A stretch of DNA of 23,024 bases from NCBI GenBank assembly GCA_964531735.1, contig CAZHGD010000121.1, positions 1-23,024 on the forward strand, read 5' to 3'. The stretch comes from CAZHGD01 sp964531735 (GTDB lineage: Bacteria; Armatimonadota; UBA10988). Both the position numbers and the translations under genes were made by a program. Below, piece by piece: positions 7,717 to 15,300 of this stretch. The notes below the pieces were generated by a model. The model was given only the letters and a program-made list of their open reading frames with translations. It searched no databases and was not told where the DNA came from. Positions within the stretch are counted from its first letter, which is position 1. Each line of letters starts with the position of its first letter.

Positions 7717-9342
7717 ATGGAGCCTGTCTACCTGTCTGAGACCGTGGCCCGGGACGTCGCGCACCTGCTGCACAGCACGCTGCCCCGTGACGGCCTGACG
7801 GCGTTCGACCTGCTGCAACTGCCCGAGTCGGCCGACGCGGCCACCTTCAGCCCGGCCGCCGAACAACTGGCTCGCAAGCTGGCGGCGCTACGGGCCCGCT
7901 ATGAGCAGGAGGGCCGCGCCGACTTCGTGGCGCGGGTGAAGCCGATCGAGGCCGTGGTGGCGCAGGTCGCTGCCTCGCTGACCAGCGACGAGCAACTGGA
8001 TGTCTACCGCGAGGCGCTGAGCCAGGAGCGCCTGCGCCGCTACCGCGCGGTGGTCGACCCGCTGCTGACGCGCGGCCGCAAGCCGACCGACGAGGAGCGG
8101 CAGCACTACCGGTCAGTGGCCACGGAGTTGCGCCTCGACACCAAGGTGGCCGACGCGGTGGTGCAGGAGTTGGCCGGCGTGCGGGTCACCGACACCAAGT
8201 ACACGCGTCTCGGTCTGGTCGAGGTGGCGGCCGATCCGGCCTGGCCGACGGCCTTCGACCTGCTGGAGTTGAGCGAGGAGGTGAGCGACCGGCAGTTGAT
8301 CGCGGCCCAGCAGGCCAGCCAACGCCAGAAGCTGGAGCCCTTGCTCAAGTCACCGAACATGAACGACCAGCGGCTGGCGCGGCAGTTGGTCGAGGAGGTG
8401 GACGCAGCGGCGGCGGCGCTGAGTGACCCCGCGCAGCGCCAGGCGCTGGTGCGCGACGCGCAGAACCAGCGTCTGGCACGGTTGCGCGAGGAGGTGCGCC
8501 TGGCGCCGCAGCCGATCCGCGAGGACCAGGTGGTGCGTTTGCTGGACGTCGGCGAGAGCCTGCGCCTGCCCGAGAACCAGGTCCGCGCGGAGATCACCGC
8601 GCAGACCGGCTTCGGCGACTACCTGGCGCTGCTGGGCGCGGACCGGCCGCCGCGCCTGGGCAACGTGCCGGCCCTGTCGTTCACCGTCACCAGTGCGCTG
8701 TCCATCGCCCAGACCACCCAGGAGCTGCGGCTGCCCAACGCCGGCGGCGGGATCCTGGAGGGCCGCCTGGTCAGTCGGTCGCCCTGGATCAGGGTCGAGA
8801 CGCCTCAGTTCGAGACCAGTGACGTGGCCACGGCGACCATTCGCATCGATGCTGGGCAACTGCGTCCGGGCCTGACCACCACCGGTCTGGTGCAGGTGAG
8901 CAGCAACGGCGGCGAGCAGTTGGTCAACGTGCAGGCCCGGCTGGTCGATCTGGGCGTGGCGCGAACCACCGGTGACCGCCTGGGCGCGCTGCTCGCCTAC
9001 GCCACCGCGTTCACCGGGTTCGGCCCGCTGCTGGTGCTGTTCATCGGTGAACGGCGGTCGTCCTATGTGGCGGCGCAGGCGGCGCAGGCCAGCGTGCTGG
9101 GCTGGCTGCTGATGCTGATCTCGTGTGTCGGCGTCATGTTCTCGAGCTGTTGCGGCATCAAGAGCCTGGGCTCGGTCGGCGACGTGCTGTTCTGGGTGAT
9201 CATCGGCACCTCGGTGCTGCTGGCCATCCTGTCGGCCATCGGCCTGCGCATCCGGGTGCCCTACCTGTGGGACTACGCGCTGAAGTTCGTGCGGGTCAAG
9301 GACGACAGCGGGCCGACGACGATGCGCGCCGGGTCACGGTAG
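7717..9342 (+). CDS. Membrane protein with two HPD-less J-like domains, Ig-like domain and membrane helices (copy B)
   Basis: This is a diverged paralogue of the preceding gene, 541 residues in the same order: J-like 1 (about 29-105, TAFDLLQL at 28-35), helical module (106-155), J-like 2 (about 177-247, TAFDLLEL then LSDPAQRQAL), helical module (250-300), Ig-like domain (about 315-410, with SPWIRV and SSNGG echoing PPWLKI and HSDGG in copy A), and hydrophobic segments near 420-443, 452-475 and 487-510. HPD is absent from both J-like domains. The membrane part keeps the RRSSYVAAQAAQAS pattern corresponding to RSSFVAYHAMQAL in copy A. ATG 7717 has AAAGGGG upstream, and the gene follows copy A by 16 bases. 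Two retained, diverged copies suggest a heteromeric membrane scaffold (inference). Its stop overlaps the convergent DUF2752 gene by 9 bases. Confidence 0.8.
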   Translation: MEPVYLSETVARDVAHLLHSTLPRDGLTAFDLLQLPESADAATFSPAAEQLARKLAALRARYEQEGRADFVARVKPIEAVVAQVAASLTSDEQLDVYREALSQERLRRYRAVVDPLLTRGRKPTDEERQHYRSVATELRLDTKVADAVVQELAGVRVTDTKYTRLGLVEVAADPAWPTAFDLLELSEEVSDRQLIAAQQASQRQKLEPLLKSPNMNDQRLARQLVEEVDAAAAALSDPAQRQALVRDAQNQRLARLREEVRLAPQPIREDQVVRLLDVGESLRLPENQVRAEITAQTGFGDYLALLGADRPPRLGNVPALSFTVTSALSIAQTTQELRLPNAGGGILEGRLVSRSPWIRVETPQFETSDVATATIRIDAGQLRPGLTTTGLVQVSSNGGEQLVNVQARLVDLGVARTTGDRLGALLAYATAFTGFGPLLVLFIGERRSSYVAAQAAQASVLGWLLMLISCVGVMFSSCCGIKSLGSVGDVLFWVIIGTSVLLAILSAIGLRIRVPYLWDYALKFVRVKDDSGPTTMRAGSR

Positions 9343-9852
9343 GCACCGGGCCGCGGTGAGCTTGTAGAGCCAGGACAGCCAGAACAGCGCCCCGATCAGC
9401 GGCGGCAGATGGCGGGCGCGGAGCGGCGGCCAGCTCGGCACCGCGCGCCAGCCGCTGGTGGCCCACACGGCGGCCCAAAGGGCCAGCGCGGCCACCAGCC
9501 AAGCCAACAGAGCGCCGAACGGCTGGCAGGCCAGACCGGTCACGAACCGGCCGCGCACCGTCAGCGCGGTGGCTGTGGTCATGCCGCAGCAGGGGCAGGG
9601 CCGGCCGTGCTGCTGCCGCCAGGCGCAAGGACCGAACCGGTCACCCAGCCACCGCGAGAGCTGCTCGTGAGTGCCCAGACCATGGGCGGCCCAGGCGGCC
9701 AGGTTGCCGTCGGTGCGGCCGTCGGCCAGGCGCGGCGTCAGGCCGGCGGCCAGGCCGAGGTAGGCGACGCACAGCGCGGCCAGCACGCCCAGCGCCAGCC
9801 GCTCGGGCTGGGCGTCGTGATAGCGCCAGGACAACGTCGGTCGAGTGGCCAT
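9334..9852 (-). CDS. DUF2752 family membrane protein
   Basis: The 172-residue protein carries the DUF2752 hallmark CPCCGMTTA (86-94), preceded by the usual small amphipathic region and flanked by hydrophobic segments (about 18-40, 107-132 and 148-166). The family is widespread, and its biochemical role is not established. The paired cysteines next to a membrane helix suggest metal or redox chemistry, but this is not shown. I start at ATG 9852; the ribosome-binding site is weak. A longer frame reaching 10023 adds a polar stretch that would overlap the divergent promoter and isomerase start. It stands alone on this strand, convergent with the Hsp70 operon, and no terminator hairpin is evident at the junction. 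Confidence 0.85.
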   Translation of the reverse strand: MATRPTLSWRYHDAQPERLALGVLAALCVAYLGLAAGLTPRLADGRTDGNLAAWAAHGLGTHEQLSRWLGDRFGPCAWRQQHGRPCPCCGMTTATALTVRGRFVTGLACQPFGALLAWLVAALALWAAVWATSGWRAVPSWPPLRARHLPPLIGALFWLSWLYKLTAARCLP

Positions 9853-9938
9853 GGCGATAGGGTCACCACCAGCGCCAAGGCGCCCGTAGTTCAGGTGCAG
9901 TAGACCCGGCGTGCGCGGGTTCCTCCCGCAGTTGCTGG

Positions 9939-9967
9939 TTGACTCGTTCACCGCGGTCTGATACACC
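9939..9967 (+). promoter_or_regulatory. Possible promoter of the isomerase/acetyltransferase pair
   Basis: TTGACT (9939-9944), 17-base spacer and TACACC (9962-9967), preceded by TGA as an extended -10. The -10 matches the consensus at only three of six positions, but spacing and the TG element agree with the stronger promoters in the window. It lies 40 bases before the start codon at 10007. Confidence 0.4.
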
Positions 9968-10006
9968 TCCCGTGCCGGCCGGTTGGCCCGGCGCCAGGAG
10001 GTTGCG

Positions 10007-10813
10007 ATGCTTACCGCCATCACCCATCTCGTGCTGCGCGGCGGTCACGGCGAGTTGCCCGCCGTCCTGCCGAAAGTGAAAGAGTGGGGCTACGAAGGCG
10101 TCGAAGTGCTGTTCACCGACGATGGTGACATCAACTTCGGCTCGACCGATGCCGATTTGGCCAAGGTCCGCAAGCTGTTCGACGAGCACGGGCTGCAGAT
10201 GACCAGCATGTGCCCGAACCATGCCAAGCGCGGCAGCCTGGTCAGCGGCAAGCGCGCCGACGAGGACTACTACCGCGAGCACACCGCCGCGGCGGCGCGG
10301 GCCTGCGCCAAGCTGGGCGTCGACACCCTCCTGATCATCCCGGGCGGCGTGACCAGCAGCGTGCCCTACGACATCTGCTACGAGCGCGCCGTGCGCGGGT
10401 TGAAGAGTCTGCGGCCGATTGCCGACGAAACCGGCGTCAATCTGGCGGTGGAGTACGTCTGGAACGACTTCTTCCTCAGCCCGCTCGAGGTTCGCGCGGC
10501 GCTCGACGAGGTCGACCATCCGCAGATTGGCTTCTACATGGACACCGGCAACATGATGGCCTTCAGCTATCCGGAGCAGTGGATCCGCATCCTGGGCCGG
10601 CATGTCAAGAAGGTCCACACCAAGAACTTCAAGCGCCGCCCGCACTGGCAGTGGCCGAATCTGCTGGCCGAAGGCGACGTCGACTGGGACCTGGTCATGG
10701 CCGCTCTGAAGCTGATCGGCTACAACGGGCCGCTGATCAGTGAGATGTCGGGCTCGCCCGAAGAGCACGCCGAGAACGCGAAGTTCACCAAGGCGCTCTA
10801 CGGTGCGGCATGA
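10007..10813 (+). CDS. Sugar phosphate isomerase/epimerase-like TIM-barrel protein
   Basis: Member of the xylose-isomerase-like / AP endonuclease 2 TIM-barrel superfamily, whose metal-dependent enzymes interconvert ketoses, aldoses or epimers. The 268-residue length is typical. Likely metal ligands at strand ends are Glu149 (AVEYVWN), Asp179 (YMDTGNM), His204 (KVHTKNF) and Glu246 (SEMSG), all intact, so an active enzyme is expected; the substrate cannot be named. ATG 10007 is supported by AGGAGG five bases upstream; an in-frame TTG at 9983 has no such support. Its stop overlaps the start of the acetyltransferase (ATGA), so the two are probably translationally coupled. Confidence 0.87.
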   Translation: MLTAITHLVLRGGHGELPAVLPKVKEWGYEGVEVLFTDDGDINFGSTDADLAKVRKLFDEHGLQMTSMCPNHAKRGSLVSGKRADEDYYREHTAAAARACAKLGVDTLLIIPGGVTSSVPYDICYERAVRGLKSLRPIADETGVNLAVEYVWNDFFLSPLEVRAALDEVDHPQIGFYMDTGNMMAFSYPEQWIRILGRHVKKVHTKNFKRRPHWQWPNLLAEGDVDWDLVMAALKLIGYNGPLISEMSGSPEEHAENAKFTKALYGAA

Positions 10814-12039
10814 CGATCCGGCCGTATGACCCGGACCGCGACGGCGAGGCGTGCTTCCGCATCTGGCGGGAAACCGGCTGGCTGGACCATGACCAGCGCC
10901 AGTTGCTGGACTTCAGCCTGGCCGGCTCGCGGGCTTGGGTGGCCGAAGTGCAGGATGAGGCGGAGTGCCTGGTGCTGACCGCGCCAGGCACTCTGCGCTA
11001 CCGAAGCGACGACCTGCCCTTCTGCGGCGTGATCGGCGTGACCACCAGCCGGATCAGCCGCAAACTGGGCCTGGCGCGCCAGGTGCTGGCGCAAGCGCTG
11101 ATCGAGGCGGTGGCAGCCGGCGAGATCGTGGCCGGGTTGGGCATCTTCGAGCAGGGCTTCTACAACACCGTCGGCTTCGGCTCGCTGCCCTATGAGCACA
11201 GCGTGGCCTGCGATCCGGCGCACTTGCGCGTCGACACCGTGCCGCGCGTGCCGCGACGCCTCGGCAGCGACGACTGGGGCCTGCTCCACGAGGCGCTGCT
11301 GCGGCGCCGGCGCGGCCACGGCGCGGTGAACCTGACCGCGCCGGAGCACACGCGGACCGAGGTGGCCGAGTCGAAGGACGGCTTCGGGCTGGGCTATGCC
11401 GACGACCCGGACGGCGGCCTGAGCCACTGCTTCTGGGTCTCCGAGACCAATGGTGAGCACGGTCCGTACCGGGTGCAGTACCTGGCCTTCCGCACGCGCG
11501 ACCAGCTGCACGAGCTGCTCGCGCTGCTCAAGGGGCTGGGCGACCAGGTCCGGCTGGTGAAGCTCAACGAGCCGCCGGGCGTGCAGTTGCAGGACTTCAT
11601 CGACCGGCCGCTCCGGCACTGGACCGCCACGGCCGACTCGACCTATGAGGGCGGTATCAAGGCGGCGTCGCACGCGCAGGCGCGCATCCTCGATCTACCC
11701 GCCTGCCTGGCGGCCACCCGGCTGACCGGTGTGGCGCTGGAGTTCGCGCTGACGCTGACCGACCCGCTGACGCGGTTCCTGCCCGCGGGCGCGCCCTGGC
11801 GCGGTGTGGGTGGCGACTGGGTGGTGACGCTGGGCGAGCCGTCGGCCGCCCAGCCCGGACCGGGCCTGGGTCTGCCGCGGTTGACCTGCGGTGTGGACGC
11901 GTTCACACGCCTGTGGCTCGGGGTGCGGCCGGCTACGGGTCTGGCGTGCAGTGACGAGTTGGCGGCACCGCCGTCGTTGTTGGCGGCGCTCGACGAGGCC
12001 CTGCGTCTGCCGCCGCCGTTGCGGGACTGGCCGTTCTAG
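10810..12039 (+). CDS. Eis-like GNAT N-acetyltransferase
   Basis: The 409-residue protein has the size and layout of the Eis family: an N-terminal GNAT domain, a second GNAT-like fold and a C-terminal SCP2-like domain. The acetyl-CoA loop falls at 75-92 (VIGVTTSRISRKLGLARQV, compare the R/Q-x-x-G-x-G/A core). The segment GFYNTVGFG (116-124) supplies Tyr118, corresponding to the general-acid Tyr of mycobacterial Eis, and the protein ends in Phe, the residue whose terminal carboxylate is the general base in that enzyme. Eis proteins acetylate amines, including aminoglycosides and lysines, but many homologues have unknown substrates. The start overlaps the isomerase stop. Confidence 0.82.
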   Translation: MTIRPYDPDRDGEACFRIWRETGWLDHDQRQLLDFSLAGSRAWVAEVQDEAECLVLTAPGTLRYRSDDLPFCGVIGVTTSRISRKLGLARQVLAQALIEAVAAGEIVAGLGIFEQGFYNTVGFGSLPYEHSVACDPAHLRVDTVPRVPRRLGSDDWGLLHEALLRRRRGHGAVNLTAPEHTRTEVAESKDGFGLGYADDPDGGLSHCFWVSETNGEHGPYRVQYLAFRTRDQLHELLALLKGLGDQVRLVKLNEPPGVQLQDFIDRPLRHWTATADSTYEGGIKAASHAQARILDLPACLAATRLTGVALEFALTLTDPLTRFLPAGAPWRGVGGDWVVTLGEPSAAQPGPGLGLPRLTCGVDAFTRLWLGVRPATGLACSDELAAPPSLLAALDEALRLPPPLRDWPF

Positions 12040-12058
12040 TCGGCCGGAGGCGCCAAAT

Positions 12059-12120
12059 TGCCGGAAGGAACCCCGGCAGGTCTGGCGAAGTGGCGGGGAG
12101 AAGGCCCCTCAGCGGGCTTT
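12059..12120 (+). terminator. Two small hairpins after the Eis-like gene, possible weak terminator
   Basis: TGCCGG (12059-12064) and CCGGCA (12073-12078) enclose an 8-base purine-rich loop. Further on, AAGGCCC (12101-12107) and GGGCTTT (12114-12120) form a 7-base stem with one G-U pair around a 6-base loop. The second hairpin resembles a short intrinsic terminator but lacks a U-tail. A structured RNA element is the alternative. Confidence 0.35.
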
Positions 12121-12185
12121 GAGAGGTTAGCGAATGCGGCGTCCAGAGCGCAACAGCGAGGCGGAGACCGCGGCTTCGAGCCGTG

Positions 12186-12214
12186 TTGACGGTGCCTTGG
12201 CTTTGTGTTATAGT
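12186..12214 (+). promoter_or_regulatory. Sigma70-type promoter of the M28-FtsX gene cluster (extended -10)
   Basis: TTGACG (12186-12191), 17-base spacer and TATAGT (12209-12214), with TGT immediately before the -10. It lies 100 bases before ATG 12314. This is one of the two strongest promoter matches in the window and excludes the longer open frame that begins at 12134. Confidence 0.7.
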
Positions 12215-12313
12215 CCGGCGGTCGGCAGCCACCCCCGCCCCCCCGCTGTGCCCTTGGAACCGCGCAGGGACGTGCCGCAGGGCGGCTCCTCCCGACTTGG
12301 AAAGGCTCTCGGC

Positions 12314-15300
12314 ATGATCGTGTCGCGTCGTCTGCCTGTCTGGCCGCGGGTGGCCGTGGTGTGGGGGCTGGTGCTATTGGCTGCCGGCAGTGCCTTGGCG
12401 CAGGCGCCAACGGTGTCGGCCGCCGACCGGGCCCGGTTCAGCGCCATCGCCGCCAGCCTTGACGAACAGCAGCTCCGCTCGTATGTCGAAGAGCTGGTCA
12501 AGCTCAAGTCGCGCGTCACCGGCTACCCCGGTTGCGACCAGGCCGCCATCTACCTGCGCGAGCAGCTCGAGCGGCTCGGCGTGCAGGACGTGCGAACGAT
12601 GGACTTCCAGGTCCCGGTGCCCGTGGACAACGGCGCCGAGCTGGAAGTGCTCGACCAGGACCACAAGCCGGTCAAGCAGTTCGCGATGCAGCCGCTGTGG
12701 CCGAACCTGGTGCGCACCAGCCAGTTGCCGCCGTCGGGCATCACCGGCCAGTTGGTCTACGGTGCCGGCAGCCAGCTCGGCGACTACGATGGCAAGGACA
12801 TCGAGCACGGCATCGCGCTGGTCGACTTCAACTGCGGCACCGACTGGTTCAACGCGCCGCGCCTCGGTGCCCAGGCGGTGGTCTTCATCGAGCCCGAAGA
12901 CACGGTGCGCGGTGAAGTCGAGGCGAAGTTCAGCTCGATCCCGACGGACATGCCGCGGTTCTACCTCGCGCGCCGCCATGCCGACGAGTTGCTGACCCTG
13001 CTGGAGACCCGGCCGAACCTGGAGGTCCGGCTGCGCTGCCAGATGCCCTGGACGCTGCGGCCGGCGCGCAACATCATCGCCACCATCCCGGGCACCAGCC
13101 CGCAGTTGGCTGGGCAGACGGTGGTGCTCGAGGCGTTCTACGACTCCATCTCGGTGGTGCCGTCCGAGGCCCCCGGCGCCGAGTCGGCCCTCGGCGTGGC
13201 CACGCTGCTGGAGCTGACGCGCCTGCTGATGGCCAAGCCGCCGGCGCGCACGGTGCGGCTGCTGCTCACCGCCGGGCACTTCCAGGGTCTGGCCGGCTCG
13301 CGCGAGTACCTCGACCGCAACTTCCAAGCCTTGACCGACGGCAGCGATTCCATTTCGCTGTGGTCGGCGCTCGACCTGGGCTCGAAGACCCAGGGCGTGG
13401 GCATGTTCTACAAGGGCAACTTCATCAACCAGCGCGAGGAAGTGCGCCAGAAGTTCGCCGACCTGGGCCGCGTCTGCCGCGAACGGTCCGAGATCATCGC
13501 GGAGTGCCTCGGCGAGACGCCCGAGAGCACCTTCGCCGACGGCATCAACCCGGTCCAGGGCAAGACCTGGTCGAACTACATTCCGGGCAAGGCCGCCTTC
13601 GGCAGCGAGTTCTTCACCTGTGCCGGCGGTCTCGGGGTGGCCTTCTGCACCATCGATGACTCGCGCCCGAAGGTCGACACGCCGTTCGATACGGTCGACA
13701 AGGTCGACTTCGACCGGGTCTCGAAGCAGGCGCGGTTCCTGGCCTGCCTCTACGATGTGGTGCTGAACGAAGAGACCGTGCCGCTGCCCGACCGCGCGTC
13801 GCTGTCGCGCATCCACGGGCAGGGCGGTTTCGCCACCGTGGCCGGCAACGTGGCGCAGTTCGACCCGCGCGAGAGCTTCATTCCGGACAAGCCGGTGTCG
13901 GGCTCGCTGGCGGTCTTGCGCACGCCGTCGAAGTCGTACATGGGCGTCCGCGGCAACCTGATCGAGATGGTGCACGGCAGCGACGCGCGGTTCGAGTTCC
14001 GCGGCGTGCCGCCGTCCAGCTCGGGCTGGAGCAGCGGCGGCGGCCGGGTCACGGTGGAAGCCTACCGCCTCGACCCGCAGAACGGGCAGATCCGGTTCGC
14101 GCCCGACCGCGGCACCAACGGCGCGGTGGCCTATCCGATCGACATCGGTGTCGACATCAGCCGGCGCGAGATGACCGTCGTCGTGTTCGAGTGCGTGTCG
14201 GTGGCGATGTACGAGCTGATCGACCCGCAGACGATGGAAGTCCTCAAGACCATCAACATCTATGACGGCCGCACCGACAGCGAGCCGCAGATGTACGGCT
14301 ACACGCTGGTCAAGCCGGAGCCGTGGCAATCGCACGTGGAGACCACGGCGGTGGTGTTCGCCCGGCCGGGCTCACGGTTCAAGGTGGTCATGGGTGCCGG
14401 CTTGGCCGCCAAGCGGTTCATCCTGCTGAACAGCTATCCATCGAAGGCGGCGGTGCCCAACGACCCGCAGCACTTCCCGCGCGTGGCCGGCGACCGTGAG
14501 GCGGCGCAGGGCTTCGGCTACGAAGTGCAGACCACCGGCGCCTACATCCCGGCGGACAAACTGGCCACCAAAGAGCCACGGGTGACGCCGGCCATCTACT
14601 ACACGCCGTATATGACCGCCACGGACATGTGGAACCTCGACGAGTTCCGCATCCGGCGGCTGGCGCGGTTCCGCATCATCAACGAGAAGCTGAACGACCT
14701 GCACCAACGCGCCGGCGAGCACCTCGGCACCGTGCAGGGCAAGGGCGACAACGCCCGCAAGGCGCTGGAGGAGAAGCGGTTCCGCGACTTCGCGGCGCTG
14801 TCGCGAGCGGCCCATGGCTTCGAGTCGCGGGCCTACCCGGACGTGCAGAAGACCGCCGACGACGTGGTCAAGGGCGTGGTCTTCTACCTGGCGCTGCTGC
14901 TGCCGTTCGCCTACTTCGCCGAACGCCTGATCTTCGCCCGCCCGCAGATCACGCGGCAGGTGCGCGAGTTCGCGCTGATCTTCCTGGGCGTGTTCGTGAT
15001 CTTCAGCCAGGTTCACCCGGCCTTCAAGATCACCATGAACCCGGTGATCATCCTGCTGGCCTTCATCATGCTGGCGCTGAGCATGCTGGTGATCGGCATC
15101 ATCACGGGCAAGTTCGAGGAGCAGCTCAAGGAGCTGCAGCGGCAGATGGGCGGCACGCACAGCGCCGATATCGGCCGTATGGGCGTGGCGGCGGCGGCGT
15201 TCAGCCTGGGCATCAGCAACATGCGGCGGCGGCCGCTGCGCACGGCGCTGACCTGCGTCACGCTGGTGCTGCTGACCTTCACGGTGCTGTCGTTCACCTC

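Noticed and set aside
1558..9342. Integrative conjugative element or type IV secretion locus, suggested by the VirD4-like ATPase
   Set aside because: No relaxase, VirB/Tra component, integrase, tRNA target site or flanking direct repeats are visible, and composition does not change.
12134..12313. 60-residue N-terminal extension of the M28-FtsX protein
   Set aside because: It would place the signal peptide internally and span the promoter at 12186-12214; ATG 12314 has a ribosome-binding site and an immediate signal peptide.
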